A stretch of 64,000 nucleotides of DNA from Zerene cesonia (Eukaryota > Arthropoda > Insecta > Lepidoptera > Pieridae), in contig NC_052118.1 in the NCBI RefSeq assembly GCF_012273895.1, positions 10,379,164 through 10,443,163 of the forward strand, written 5' to 3'. The notes under the pieces are model-generated. The model had not been told where the DNA came from and made no database searches. It saw only the letters and a program-made list of their open reading frames with translations. Numbering within the stretch: the stretch's first letter is position 1; each line of letters starts with the position of its first letter. A program made the translations under genes and the position numbers. Positions 11,796-25,090 of this stretch are shown in pieces.

Positions 11796-11992
11796 AGTGA
11801 AGATAGGTATTTTGCATTCGAATTATAATCGTATTAAAAAAAAAATTGATATAGTGTCCAATTGTTTTGTAAGTTGATTAATGTATAAATAAAAAAAGGC
11901 AGTACCGGGGTGTCCCCTATTAAAAACTATTAAATTTCCTTTCTTGGGTTACACTATATCTTTATAGTAAATTTCATTACAAAGTCGTCTAG

Positions 11993-12039
11993 GCATGAAG
12001 AAGAGAGAGACATTGACTATGTCTATCTCTTCTTCATGC
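11993..12039. other. Near-perfect short hairpin
   Basis: Arms 11993-12012 and 12020-12039 pair over 20 bp with a single mismatch around a 7-nt loop (TTGACTA). The left arm begins GCATGAAGAAGAGA. No target duplication or neighbouring repeat explains it. Confidence 0.7.
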
Positions 12040-12593
12040 ATTTTCATTCATTTTTCACGTATAGTATTAGTAGGCATTATCAAATTACGTAGAAATGTCG
12101 CCCAAACGTATCGGACAGTAACAGTTAGTCCACATTAAAGTTTAAAGTGCATTTGAGGTAGAGCATGGACAGAGCACGTCGCGTCTGCCGCAGCCATCTG
12201 TCTCATTCAAATTTCTCAGCAAGTTTTTATTGCTCGCGTCTTGTTTTACGGCACTGAACAAGATATCCATTAACCGACACTTGGCGACCGGAGCTATGCA
12301 GAATTTCCAGATGTGCCTCTTTTGTAAATATGGTATAAGTAGTAAAAAGTAAATATATACAGGTCAGTAACTAGAATAAGAATCCTTACTTGTATTATAA
12401 TTGTGATTGTTTGAGTTGAGTTTGAGATGAGATTCAAGTGATAAAGGCTACGTTTTGCTGGGGTAAAACATTTCATTCCCATGGTAACTTCCTTTCATGG
12501 GCGACAAGCTTTTAACTGACTGATATGGTTAACTTCTCATCGCTTATAATACGTAAATTTTGAAATGTAATTATCCCATGGTTAGGAAATATC

Positions 12594-12755
12594 CTTCCTA
12601 CTATCTTACTAATAGTATAAATGCGAAAGTTTGTAGGGATGTGTGTGTGTTTGTTGCTCTTTCACACAAAAACTACAGAACCGATTGCAATGAAATTTGG
12701 TACGTAGACAGTTGGACAACTGGAATAACATATAGGCAACTTTTTTATCCCAATT
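12594..12755 (+). mobile_element. Helitron-like non-autonomous element, 3'-truncated
   Basis: Starts CTACTATCTTACTAATAGTA and continues with ATGCGAAAGTTTGTAGGGAT, TTTCACACAAAAACTAC, CCGATTGCAATGAAATTTGG and ATAGGCAACTTTTTTATCCC. The 3' third, with the GC-rich hairpin and CTAGT, is replaced by AT-rich sequence. Confidence 0.6.
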
Positions 12756-15700
12756 TAAAAGTTAAAGATAAAATTTAAGCCTAGCTTTAGTGAACAATTA
12801 TAATTCTAATTTTTATTTTATAGCATTGAAATGCTTTATAAAAATGTGATTTCAAAATTTCATAATTTTAATCCTTTGAAGTAAATACAATCAAGAAAAT
12901 AAGAAACAAGTATTCAAACAAATGCTTGGAGCACATTTTCTTTACATTTTTAACTCTGCCATACAATAATATTACGACGCATAAATATAGCTTCATATTT
13001 TCTCCGACCCAGAATTTTGTATAAAAGTATGAATTGCCGGTGGCAAATAATGATCAGATATTGGAAATGACTCCGACCGCAAGTTTAAAGTAAAAAAAAT
13101 TCCCTCGAAAGGTTTTTGCATTTAATATTTATAATATCGAGTTGAATTCTTTACTTTTACAACTTACTAGTGCGCTTTGTGTTATTGATTATGCTTTGTC
13201 GGTTGCATTGTGAATACTTCTTTTTGTATTTCATTGTTCCTTTTTATAATATCGTTGATATATTCTTGATGTTTTATTTTTAATACAACTTTTATATCAA
13301 ACTCGTTAACATTTTTTTGTATATTTTAAAATTCTCTAGATTTTTATTTAAGGGTATATATTTCTTCTTATAAAAGTATGTTTATATGTATTTAACGTGT
13401 CTCAAAAATGAAATTATTGCTAGTACTTACATGGTTTCTTGCATTCCATTTGATTGTCTTGTTTTTTTCTTCCATCTTGTTTCTCGGAGGTGACAAAAAG
13501 GTAATGAAGCGACTAAATTAGAATCCACTGGAAACTTCGTTTAAGGTTAGGAGTCACATAAAGCCCAGTTTAAAAACGCGGAATTAAAAACGCGTTCCCA
13601 CTGTGATTGACCATTGGATATCCTCCCATTAGCATCAAGTTCCCCATTATACTGATTATTCGTTATCTCTCAATGGCTTCCACTCAAGTGGACTTTGATA
13701 AAAGCGATCGGTTCGATCCGCCTGAAGCATAAAACAATAGGAAAGAAGCGGTCGGTCACTAATTGGGTATTCAGAACAAATTAACTGACCTTTTAACCTC
13801 ATTTAAGCTGCGTACATTGAAAACAGTTATGAAGAGTAATTTTGAAATCATAATTAAAGTAATTTTAGAGAGACAAGGCTCTCGGAGAAGCTTTGTCTTG
13901 TGATATGTAACATCCCTTAAACCTTAAACGTTAGAGCAATATTCATGTTTTGTGTAAAAAATCATTACGTCATAATATGCATTGGATAAAATACACAGCG
14001 CATTCTAGCTGGTCAATATGGTCATACTTTTGTTGAGAAATTACAGACTTCACAGACAGCTTCTTCAATCAACGCTGTGTTTACAAAATACATAAATAAA
14101 TATAAGTATTTTTATTAGTTTCTGATTGAATTTCATTTATTTTATTAGCTTAGATTGGATTTTACTAAAAAACCGTCTGAAAAAAGTTTTAATACCTATG
14201 TATTATATATATAACTTATTTATTATATAAATTTAACTTCAATTTAAAAACAGGTGCTAAAAGCTATTAAAAAGCTTAAACCTCAATATTTTTAATGAGA
14301 ATGAATTGTTTTTTAATCCAATATGGATTAAAATTAAAATTTTATACAAAAGTTCATGTGATAGGAAATTTCATTTTTAAAAGAATGAGTTGGATTTCTT
14401 ACCGGTTTTGTTTATATGTTTTAAATTTTCCAGACATATTTAATTAACTCGTTCAAAGTACGAAGGTATGTTTGTACAATTTTACTGAAGAATCAACAAA
14501 CCAAATCATAGTAGACTATCATACATGTTTTATGTTAGCATAATACGTACTTTTCAATGTGCGTCGTAACGTGTGTGTGTGTAAATTGCATGTGTGTGAA
14601 ATTATGGTATAGACAATATCGATGTTTCACATCTACCAAGTTTTCTTTTTGTAAGTAAATCTAAAAAATAAATAATGTAGTTTAGACAAGAAATATATGA
14701 ATTGTCATAATACGATGCTTATTAGCCGTAATAAGATCCCTCGTCGCTTCTCAAAAATAATTCTAAGTACCATTTTATTGAAGTAAAAAATTAATTAAGT
14801 TTCGTTATATGCCTCTGGGGACGGACCCAAATAACAAATAACGGAGACGCGGTAAGCAATTTTGAACCTTCATCATTTATGATAAGATTGATATCAGCTA
14901 CTCACGCGTTTATAATATTTCAGCACTTATTTAAGTATGAAATGAATTAATTAACTCACATTATATGAAAGTGTTACCTTCAGAACTTAAAAAGGCATGT
15001 CTAATTATGATTTTGTTCACACTTCAAAAACAAATTTTGTCAAACATAATATCGTTTATGAGAGCGAAGCGAAGTTTTATCTTAATTAATGGCCTTAATG
15101 GTTAAGATTATCGGCACATTTTCAAGGAAAGTTAATATAGTTTCCACTTTTACAGTTTCAGTTAATAAAACTATAACTAAAATAATACATTAAAACGCTT
15201 TATTAAATTTTCTGTAGATATATAACATTTTATATGCATATATATATACGATAAAACATTTTATTTAAACCTGCTTTACAAACCACAAAACGTGGTTCCA
15301 CCACATCCTGGACCGCAAATCGTTAAAATAATTCGATATAACCCGATGTATTGCATTTTAGATACTCACAAATGAACGATTAACTGTGAAATTCGTAATG
15401 TATATATAAAAATAAAAAATTGAGCTCCTGGAAGAAAACAAAACAAATTTGATACTGATTCGAAGTAAGAGAAACATCTTATCCAATACAATTATTATAA
15501 AACACACAAATAAAAAAGTCGCATCAAATAACACAAGAACGCAAGCTTCTCAAATTCACTTCCAAGAAAAAAAAAACAGGTACCGTAGATGACCCATTAA
15601 GGTCCATTACAAGGCAACACGATCGACCCCTGAATATCTTTGCATAAGCAACCACTCAAACACTCCCTTTATTTTTCGTGACGACTCATTGAGAGCTTGA

Positions 15701-17634
15701 TTATGGAAATAAACGAATTGAAGCCGCATCAATCTACGTGTAATGATTGGATAATTTTGTTATCTTGGAGACAGGAAAAGTTTAATAAATGTGCGTATTT
15801 TGATTTGAAGATTTTAATATATCTTGATAATAAAAGTACGCACAGAACAAAAATATCATATAGACCAATTGGGTTGAAAAATACCAAAAATAGCACTTTG
15901 AACCGAACTTTAAATAAACCATCAAGCACCTGCTCTGATTTATACAAAGTTGCTGAATCGTAAAGCATCAATACTCCTAAGTATAAATATTTATTTCTAA
16001 ACAAGAAAATAATATTGGATCATTTGTATCGATGTATAACAAACCAGACGGCGGAATTAATGCGTAGTGACTCGTCAACCGCCGACGACCCTCGGATTAC
16101 GTCGCAAAATATTCCTTGTACTTTTATTTAACATGTAGCTCATAATGCTAGTGGACAACGTAATGCCAATAATTAGCATATCCCACAAGTATAAGCGTTT
16201 ATCAACATTAAGACTAAATAAAGAGCTTATTACTATTATGGTACAATGTAATCACATTAAATAACCTCAGGTAAGAGTTCTTTCCCGATTGGTGGTGAAG
16301 GTGATTGAAGTCGCGGACTAGTATCGAATATAGAAGTGCCATTTGTTCCACGTCTCAAAGTTTAATACGAAAATTGTTTTATAGAAAAAGAGGAAATGGG
16401 CCAATTGCGTAGACGTCTTTTGTTTTTGTTGCAAACTACGCCAAAGCGCTTGTCAGAGAATTAGTTTGCGTAATGCAATTGAAATGCTCATCCATCATTC
16501 GTGGGGATTAGTAAGTTTCGGGGGAAATACTTCCGAACATTGACAAGGTTTACTCTTTTTGTGTGGAAAGTGACTCGTTTGCTTTCTATGTTATAATGGA
16601 AGCATCTACGCACGGATTGAACCGGTATTACTGTGTGTATATTGTATTATGCTGGTTAAAAAGTAAATAAAGTATATTCTACTTAACTGTAATATTTATA
16701 GCCTATATTATACAAGATGTTCGGCATGTAATAGTAAGCTCAATTGAACATCCACATTCATAATATTTTCTACACATTTTTTTAACTCTCATGTGGTACC
16801 TCCTGACCGACAACCCGCCAACCTTTGCAACCCTCACGCACGCTGCAAGATTATGTTTTCATTCACACAATGCCACCCTAAGCGGAGGAGATGTCAATAA
16901 TATCTATCCATGTTTTTCGTGTAAATATTGGTTATATGAACACGTTTACGAATATATCATTATTTTCTTTTGTAAATAGTTTAAACAGCACATACAATTA
17001 TAGCTTGCAAATTACAGTATGCATTTATAGCAGCATAGGTTACATAACTGCAATATCAAAATGCATTATCACTTGAGGACATATCTTATTAAACTAAAAA
17101 CAAAATTTCCCTATTTATAGTAGACTATGTGAAATGAAAATTCACATAGATCTAAGTTTACACAGGCCACACATATCCACGTAAGATATCAAGAAATAAC
17201 CCCAAACTAAACAGCCACAACAAATAAAGCCTACATTTTGTTCGCGTTGTACCACCAAAATAAATGCTACATTAAATAAATATTCGTTTCCTTTGAAATC
17301 GCGCGGAAAACGACAAGAAAACATAACCGATTCAGAACCGATACAATATTCATACGCGTTTCCTTGTTTAGGATACAAACAAACACACGCACGCTCTCAT
17401 GTTGTATATTTATGAGCAGGCGGGGCGATAGTTTGGTTATATGTAAACGAATAAGACAATAAAAGACACGAGAGGAACACAAATGTTTGGAGAAACATTA
17501 TATTTTAGAGAAATCATCAACCTCATTCCTCGTGCAAAACAATTAGGCTTCTAATTAATTTTTAAGGGGGATTTTATTTAATAGATCAGAAATCTATTTG
17601 AAAGTTATTTTATACACATTTTTTTAGTGCGTGA
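12756..17634. other. Gene-free tract
   Basis: Mostly AT-rich unique DNA. Two open frames at 15697-16004 overlap on opposite strands and neither looks protein-like. GC-richer islands at 13600-13745, 16030-16110 and 16270-16520 could be regulatory. One contains CAGGTAAG (about 16268), a perfect 5' splice consensus, but no coding frame leads into it. Confidence 0.4.
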
Positions 17635-17885
17635 TAGTGAAGCGCTGGACTACCATCTCGCCTGCTGGTAAGCGTAGATGTAGTTTAAGATGGAGCGCGC
17701 TTCCCTAGAAGGTCCACTCTACTTTTGAAGCTCCCCAGGTTATACCCGTCAGGGAACACAGAATCAGGAAACATGTTCCAATCCCTTGCGGTTCGAATAA
17801 AGAATGTAGAGTCGAACCGCTTAGTCCGGGTACATGGAACGTAATCCATGAAGCGGTGCCTACAGTCTGTGCGTTATATTAAGTA
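17635..17885 (+). repeat. Dispersed repeat, family F
   Basis: The block CTCGCCTGCTGGTAAGCG, AGATGTAGTTTAAGATGGAG, CGCGCTTCCCTAGAAGG is shared with 33650-33730 in the same orientation. The rest (GGTTCGAATAAAGAATG, CGCTTAGTCCGGG, GGAACGTAATCCATGAAGCG) matches my memory of a common lepidopteran dispersed sequence. GGTTCGAAT is B-box-like, but I cannot place an A box at the right distance, so I do not call it a SINE. Confidence 0.5.
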
Positions 17886-18599
17886 ACCGGCACGTTTATA
17901 TTGCGATCTAGGTTTGATTTTTCTCAAGTTGACATTATAGTCCTTTCTATGACATGGTTATGAATTGTTGAAGGTAATATGGTTGTTATGAACGAAGAAT
18001 TGAATTTCGTCACAAGAAGTGAATATTTATATGTCATTATAATGACATTATACTCTTGTATCGAGAGTTGCCATCAAATAATAAGAAGGCGACTTTATCC
18101 CAAATCTGTACTGAATATGACTTTTATAAGCTTATAACATAACGACGTGTTTATTTGTAAATCTGAGTAATACCGTTATGTAAAAACAATTATAAGAAAA
18201 TACAAGCCATCATTTTAATCAGAATAATAAAATTTAGGAAAAAATAAAAGCAAAACATTTTTTTACTTTATCCCAATGTAATTCGATGTAAACTGTTTTA
18301 ACAAATTATATTAATTATTGCAATAAATGCAGTGAATTCAGATAACATATTTATTCCGTTTATTAATAATTAACAACATAATTACTGCGAATCGTTGTTT
18401 GAATTTGATTTGAATGGTTTAGCAGAAATTAAGAGAATTCGTTTAAACTATAGAGTTTATTTATAATAGTTTTACCAACTTTTATTAGCTTCACCTATAT
18501 GTTTCAGGTTTGTATGTAACAAACCCATTTAGACTTGATTTTGACTTTTACAACGGATATGATTGAAATTTGATACATAATTATCAAAAAAAGTGGTAC

Positions 18600-18735
18600 G
18601 TATTACATATATATTACAACATTCCTCAATAAATAGGCTATCTAAAACTGAAAGTATTTTTCAAATCGGACTAGTAGTTCCTGAGATTAGTACGTTCAAA
18701 TAAATAAACTCTACTATATTATATTGGTACAGATT
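18600..18735 (-). repeat. Helitron-like repeat, family B, minus strand
   Basis: The + strand shows CCTCAATAAATAGGCTATCT, AAAACTGAAAGTATTTTTCA, CCTGAGATTAGTACGTTCAA, the reverse complement of the family B body at 51785-51940. Both ends are decayed. Confidence 0.5.
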
Positions 18736-19179
18736 AATTTTTATAACGCTTTATAATATTAGTATAGATTAATTTTTATGGTATTTCTGTGTACTCGTTT
18801 TCTTACATATTCTTATAACCTAAATCAATTATAACATTTATAAGAACGTATGTAGTTAAAATAGTCTTCGCAGATTAATTAAACATTTCTGTCGACGGTT
18901 TTTATTCAAACTTTTTATCATTTCACAATTTGCCTGTATCTCCAAACCGATTTTATCTTTCGTTTTAAATATAAAAAGCCCTTAGATAAACGCCGTAAAT
19001 GAAAATACATTTTTGCTCAGGACGCATTTTATATGACAGTTGTTTCTCAGAAAGTTCTCGAAGAAATGTAGCGTAATAAAAAGGTTTTCACGTCATCAAT
19101 AGAGAGAGGAACTTGGTGTGTAATCGATGGAGAAAGTTTTTGAATAACTCCAACAATTTCAATACCAACGAGCTCTTTC

Positions 19180-19195
19180 ATATATATATATATAT
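19180..19195. repeat. (TA)n microsatellite
   Basis: A short run of about eight TA units in unique sequence. Confidence 0.8.
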
Positions 19196-20539
19196 GTACC
19201 TCTACTATTCAGTGAAAACGAAATAATGTTTCCTGTAAAGATTCCTTATTATTAATTCGATGTTATGTTTGTTTATTTCACGCTGTAATGGAGCGATTTA
19301 TTGTATAATTTGATTTGATATTTGCATGGAAATTGTTATAAGGCGAGAGAGTAAATAACGAGATAGGCTTCATTTACTACACTTTCATTTCAGTCCTATT
19401 CGAATTTCGACCTTGTGGGAGAAGGTGCGGGCGAAAAGCTGATACGATACAAATATACGTAAGCTTTTATGAAATATTAATGACTGTTTGCGAGTATGTA
19501 CATTACTACAAAGTTTCATACAGAATTAAATAGCATTTTTCACACAATTGGCTAATCAATACATTATTTATAAAAACGTGTTTATTATTGGTAGTTGTAA
19601 GAAAGTTATTAGAATAACACTGGTGGTGAAATTATTAGCCTAGTTTTTTTTTTGATTTAATTCAACAGCGCTCCATCTTCGAGGGGCTATTCAGTAGTGG
19701 GATTTTGGTTGTTAATACAAATAGTTTTATTGTTGCACAGTTGTAATCAAACCTTTTCCACGAGTCTCTTTTGTTAGTTATTTGTTAACTAGCTGTGGAA
19801 ACGGACAATCAAATCTATAACGTATAGTCGATGAAAAAACCGAGCAAAGAAAATTAAACAAAGTATAAAATATTCAATAATAGTTTTAATTAACGAGGTT
19901 CGTTCGATAGCAATTTATTTTTATCGAGCAGATGACATTTCCCATTTAGAGTTAAAATAAAATTTTACATTTTACAACAGGCTTGCTAGTTTACAAATAA
20001 ACAGTGAAGAAATGTATTTTCTAAGCTTCTTCATGATTAACATTGTTACAATATGTTTTCACAGGCTTTACGCGTACTGATTAATAATTAGTGTATTTGG
20101 AAGGAACCATACAATGAAGGTTATTATATTACAAGTGGCTTTTGAATATGTAAATCATTAGTGAAACTTTGAAATGAAGCAAGAATATAAACATTCATAA
20201 GCAATTCTAATTAAAATTCTAAATACGTCTCCTGAATTATTAATATAAGTAATTCGAAAGCATCTGGATTTCTGCGAATTTTCAAATATAATTTATTGAA
20301 ATGGGAACGTCGCAATAGAAAAGTGATAATATAAAAATAATTGAATTTTTAATATTACGGTCGAGGTCAGGAGAGGGCGCTTCGGGATCAACTGCGCATC
20401 ATAATGAGATTGACACAGGCTTGTATTTGCGTTTGCGAATAAAAGATTTATTTTTAGCAAGATTAAGAATCTTGGAGTGGAAAGTAGAGTACGACTAATA
20501 TGCCACGTACAACGAGTGAAAAAATTATAGGGAGTTTTT

Positions 20540-20650
20540 TACGTCGAAGCGGGCGACTGAGCTGGTGGTTCGCCCGATGGTAAGAGATCACCACCGCCCA
20601 AGAACATTCGCAGAGGTAGTGCCTGCGTATGTGCTGTCCGCTTTTAAGGG
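20540..20650 (-). repeat. SINE-like element (family E), 3' part
   Basis: On the + strand: GAGCTGGTGGTTCGCCCGAT, GGTAAGAGATCACCACCGCC, CAAGAACATTCGCAGAGG. This is the reverse complement of the 3' part of the copy at 27787-28114, without its poly-A tail. Confidence 0.6.
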
Positions 20651-20732
20651 AAATAATTGATACTGCGATCTTTGAATAGGAAAAAAGTATCATAAAATAA
20701 AAGCTTACGGTTTTTATATCATATCTTTACTC

Positions 20733-20878
20733 ATCAATACTAACATTATAAAACGCACTCATCTCAGGAACCATTAGTCCGATTTGAAAAATTCTTTCAG
20801 TGTTAGGTAGCCTATTTCTTGAGGAAGGATGTAGGCTATATATATACCACGGGCGAACCCGGAGCGCACCGCTAGTTA
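20733..20878 (+). repeat. Helitron-like repeat, family B
   Basis: ATACTAACATTATAAAACGC, ACTCATCTCAGGAACCA, AAATTCTTTCAGTGTTAGG and ATTTCTTGAGGAAGG are followed by a GC-rich 3' end (CCACGGGCGAAC) and CGCTAGT. The CTAG|T terminus supports a Helitron-type 3' end. Confidence 0.6.
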
Positions 20879-22334
20879 AATATAAATTACCGATCAGCCA
20901 AAACTCGAATTGAATTCACGATTGATAATAATTTAACATTAATAAATATTTTAAGTGCTTCTTGATGTAATATTTAATACTGAGACGATACTTTAATTAT
21001 TCGATAAAATTTTATTCTTAATGTGGATATCGAACATTTACACTGCCAATATCAAGAAATTCCAATCAAGGAGTTAATTAAAGTCTCCAATAGCCATTAA
21101 TTCGTAAACTAAGCAAACGTCAGCTTACGTTGCCTAACCGTAATTTATACCAGGTAGTGTACCTTGCGATAAATCAACCGGCATTACGGGTGTTTAGTAC
21201 CGTGGGGCTCAGCACTAAATTAGCGAAGTATTAAATGGTAAGCCGGTTGGGATCGTGATGTCACCAGTTGAGTGTATCTGCCGGAGTCATAGCAACGTAC
21301 GTCCAGACGAGTGGCTTGATATGAGATAGAGATTGTCCTTTGTTGTATTACAATAACCATTCCTTTCTTTATCCCGTTCCTTTTAAAGGCAATCCATATA
21401 AGAACGCCTTGAATTTGTTCAAATTTTCATGGTCGATGGTAGCGTTTATGATCACGCGTCCCACTAGCTCCTCTGCCGAGTATCTATCGGTTCAGTTACA
21501 GATTTTTTATAGAAAGTCTTATCCGTCGAGATTGTTCTAGCTATTTTTGGAAAAAGAAGCAATCGTGCCTCTTCTTAAGAACTCTTAAACTCTGTGAAAA
21601 TGACTCGAAAATCTATACTTTACTTATATTCTTTTCAGCGACCATACTTTCAAGCTTCTCCAAACCTATAAAACTCAAAAAATGTGTAAATCGAATCAGC
21701 CATAAAATTCTTCACATTGAATCATAATTTGTCAAATTCCAAACAGGATGAAAAAGGTATTTTTCAACATGATTGATATATATGTCGAAGATAAAAATCG
21801 GCTTTAGCAAACCCGTGCAGATTAGTTAAACGACAAGTTTGATAGCTGGTTTGTTGCGTGTGATTTACGTTCATACATTCGATTTGTTTTTATGTATGGC
21901 TTTTCAAATACGCACAATCGACATATTAATCTTTTGCCGATAAATAAAACATTTATGACTTTTACAACAGCTGTTAGAAGTTTAAGCAAAATTATACGAG
22001 TGCTGCTTTTGACAAATGAAACACATTATTTGTACATATTAAAGGAATACTTATAAGTACCAAGCAAAATTGATAAAATAATATTTTGCACGAGTTATTT
22101 CTATTATTATGTAGGTTTATTTTAATAATTTAACAAATGGAAAGTATGTAATCAGCATATGTCGCCGATGTGCCTTTCAGATACTTTTATGTACTACCAA
22201 ATAAACGTTATAGCCCTGTCGGCACTCATATTTAATTTTAATAGAATATCATCAATTGCAAACTTTATTATGTAGTATGATCCAAGTGAATGCATACAAA
22301 TTTTTCATATATACACACAAACTATTCCATTTAT

Positions 22335-22640
22335 CGAGGCAGTGTTACCCCGTCGATCTACACTACAGTTTACGCATGTCGCCGCCCCGTTAACCAGTTG
22401 CCTGCATGACAGGCGAGCATGTCATGCCCACGGCCACATTACCTCATATTTCACATTAAAGGGGCCGGGGGTACTCGTAAAAACATCAGGTGTCATACAG
22501 TACGTGAGGCAGATTTGTTATCTATGTTATTTATGGCAGGATCGGTTGCCTCGTGTTGCGAGCCAAATTACACGGTATACATTCGCGTCAGGTCATGAAA
22601 GGACTGTTTCTGTTTAGGCGGGAATGTAGGCCAATGGTTT
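22335..22640. other. GC-richer unique block, candidate conserved non-coding element
   Basis: Balanced composition with no repeat signature, in AT-rich surroundings. It contains CATGACAGGCGAGCATGTCATG (an imperfect palindrome), AAAGGGGCCGGGGG and TCAGGTGTCATACAGTACGTG. The one open frame (22342-22617) shows no domain. A regulatory role is a guess from composition; conservation cannot be tested here. Confidence 0.25.
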
Positions 22641-23449
22641 TTTCTTAATTAGGTTACAGGTGAATATGGGAGTTGGGAGAGCTTTTCGTAGTACGGGCCT
22701 TTTCAGTGCCAAAAATGTGAAAAAGATTAAATGCGAAACACGGATTCGCCTAGCTGTTATTTGTAATTTTTAGCTGGAATCGGTGAGCGGTTTGAATAAA
22801 ATCGTCAAAAAATAATGTTATATCGTAATAAAACTGATTTAATTTTAAAAGAACCGTATACTTGATATTTCGTAACATAATATCATAATACGTTTTCTGA
22901 GAAATAATAAAGCTTACAAATTAAAACGCTTTATTTGACATCAACATTTTAATCAAAATGGAAATACAGTTATGCTTTGTTCTTAGTTTCATTCTAACGC
23001 AAAACATTTTATATTATTATTTTATTCAGTTTGCATAAATTCAAGTTTTCAACTGAGTTAACTCATCCGCTTTGTGAAAGTTTAGTTTACAAATGGACAA
23101 TTTCATTTGTTCGCTTTAATTTTTAATGCAATAGAATGAATGGATGGCGCAGAGTAATGATTCGTATTGTTAGGAACAATATTACATTGTTTTTTTGAAG
23201 AAACCCTACTTAAAATATTCATATTTTTATTTCTCTCAAATAGAATATACTTAGAGAACATGGTTTAACGAGGTGAGGAGTGGGGGTCTGGTGATATCAG
23301 ATACTGATTATTAAGTTACGAAGTTTAAGCACCAGTGTCACACATTGTATTTGTAATGTAATAAACCGTAGTTAAACATTTTTCATTACAAATATCAGCT
23401 GTGTTTCAATTAACATTTCGATTCACATAAATCTGCTTAAGGTTATTAA

Positions 23450-23610
23450 TTTACAAGATGCTCGTCTCGGGTCCACCCGGATACCAAGATTCCTGTTTTA
23501 TCCATAATATATAGTAAATTTTATCAAAATCCATTAAGTGTGTCAGCAGTGTCAGCAGTTTCAGTGTGATTGACGGACAAATATCCAAACAAACAAACTT
23601 CCACTACGTA
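23450..23610 (-). repeat. Dispersed repeat, family C, minus strand
   Basis: The + strand GTCTCGGGTCCACCCGG, AAATTTTATCAAAATCCATT, ATTGACGGACAAATATCC, AAACAAACAAACTTCC parallels 34872-35025 in the same order. Non-coding; it carries a tandem TGTCAGCAG pair at 23550-23567. Confidence 0.5.
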
Positions 23611-24554
23611 GACAACTATATGAATACTCTTCGTAACATTTCGTTTAAAGAGATAACTCAACTAGTCAGTAGTTTTATTAGGCTTAGGTTATCGCCTAAT
23701 TATATTTTGAATTTTGATAAAAAACCTTGATTTTCTTTAATTTTTCATAACTTTGTGTCTTTTATGTTGCGCCTGTGTTTTTACTGGAATCTATGTAATT
23801 AAAAAGTCAATTTTATATACGGCTAACCTAACCTTACTCTTACCTACTTTACTCCTAACACCCGTCAATTTTAAGGCTAGGCTAAGCAGATATAGATACA
23901 AGCCATGGTTATAACAAAACAGTCACTCCAAAATAATGTTTTTTTTAAATCAAGTAATAAGTTTTTTGTACTACGTCAGGCAACTTTGGCTCAAATTCCC
24001 CCTTCAAAAACATTTGACTGGGAAGGTTAGGGTCCCTATTATTACTACCGACTCCCACATTTAAAATCCAATCTTTCTACTTTATTATATCAGTGTCATA
24101 GAATATACATTAAATAGACATTACTGAAGAGTATTACGCAAATACGAGTTATCTTTTTCTGCGCATAAATCACGCGTCTTGAAGCACAATAAATATTTTA
24201 CAAGCTCGTTTTATGTAAGAAGATGAAGTTATATAATATTTGCTCCGACACAATATAGGCTCGTAACACCTTTCCTTTGCACATAACCTTTCCGTTTCTC
24301 ATTGGGCTTAGTGCTCACAAAATCGTGAAATACTGCCAAGTGCGAATCAACCGATGGCCAAGTGGTTCAGTGGGAATTGCTACTATAAAACCCACAGGCG
24401 CATTGATTTTTGTAACTGAAATTTATCATACTTTGAATACCGCTAAACCTCCTCCGAAATTACACGTAACGAATGTTTTCGAATATGTTTTACAATAATT
24501 TTGTAATGTACATATATTTAAATAGTATTTTAAAAATTGATCTAGATCGCCTAG

Positions 24555-25085
24555 TAGAAATTTAAACGAAGGCATGCATGTGTGTGTTTGTTGCTCTTTC
24601 ACGCAAAAACTACTGCACCGATTGCAATGAAATTTGGTGCGTAGATAGCTAGACAACTGGATAAAATATAGGCAACTTTTGACGTGACAACGTCTTAAAT
24701 TAGGTTGCGGCTCGGAGGCACTTATGAAAAAGTGTAACGCCAGGTAACGTTACGATGAGTCACCGAACTATGATCGGTCCGCCGCGCGCGCAGCACTAGA
24801 GAATTAGGCGCATTGAATCGGCGTGTGCTTGTGTCTCTGTCTCTGTCCTTTTAGTAAACAAAATATATTTTCTATAGTTAAAATTTGTGCAATTCTTATT
24901 TTCATTCAATTCCTTGTTCCTATTGTGCAATTTAATAATATTCATATCAATAAATATTCTACCGAGAAAAAGACGTTGTCACGTAAAATCTTCGCCCGTA
25001 AAACCGACTTTACAGGCAACCATTTTTTATACCGATAATCTTACGGGATACGGACTTACGCGGGTGAAACCGCGGGGCGCAGTAA
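24555..25085 (+). mobile_element. Helitron-like element split by another insertion
   Basis: The left part (24555-24678) has GTGTGTTTGTTGCTCTTTCA, CCGATTGCAATGAAATTTGG and ATAGGCAACTTTT. The right part (25014-25085) resumes with TTTTTTATACCGATAAT, GGGATACGGACTTACGCGGG and a GC-rich 3' hairpin. The word AGGCAAC occurs at both junctions (24670-24676 and 25014-25020), as expected for a duplication made by the inserted element. Confidence 0.65.
24678..25013. mobile_element. Insertion inside the Helitron-like element, ~13-bp inverted ends
   Basis: The segment carries ACGTGACAACGTC at 24682-24694 and its exact reverse complement GACGTTGTCACGT at 24972-24984. On the right, a further 29 bp (AAAATCTTCGCCCG, AAAACCGACTTTAC) separates the inverted repeat from the duplicated AGGCAAC, so the ends are asymmetric. 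Non-coding, about 335 bp. Superfamily not assigned. Confidence 0.5.
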
Positions 25086-25090
25086 GTGCT

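Larger units (their letters stand above)
18740..24554. other. Gene-free tract with two repeats and GC-richer blocks
   Basis: Apart from the repeats listed separately (20540-20650, 20733-20878, 23450-23610), the sequence is unique and AT-rich. The blocks 21110-21330 and 22335-22640 have a more balanced, non-repetitive composition. A 91-codon open frame covers the second, but it has no recognisable domain and I read it as chance. Confidence 0.4.

Noticed and set aside
13700..13722. CGGTTCGATCCG as a possible tRNA B box
   Set aside because: No acceptor stem or A box at tRNA spacing.
15697..16004. Two 90-codon frames on opposite strands
   Set aside because: They overlap almost completely and neither has protein-like features; at most one could be real, and there is no support for either.
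16260..16275. CAGGTAAG, a perfect 5' splice-site consensus
   Set aside because: No open coding frame leads into it in either direction with protein character; such octamers occur by chance in 64 kb.
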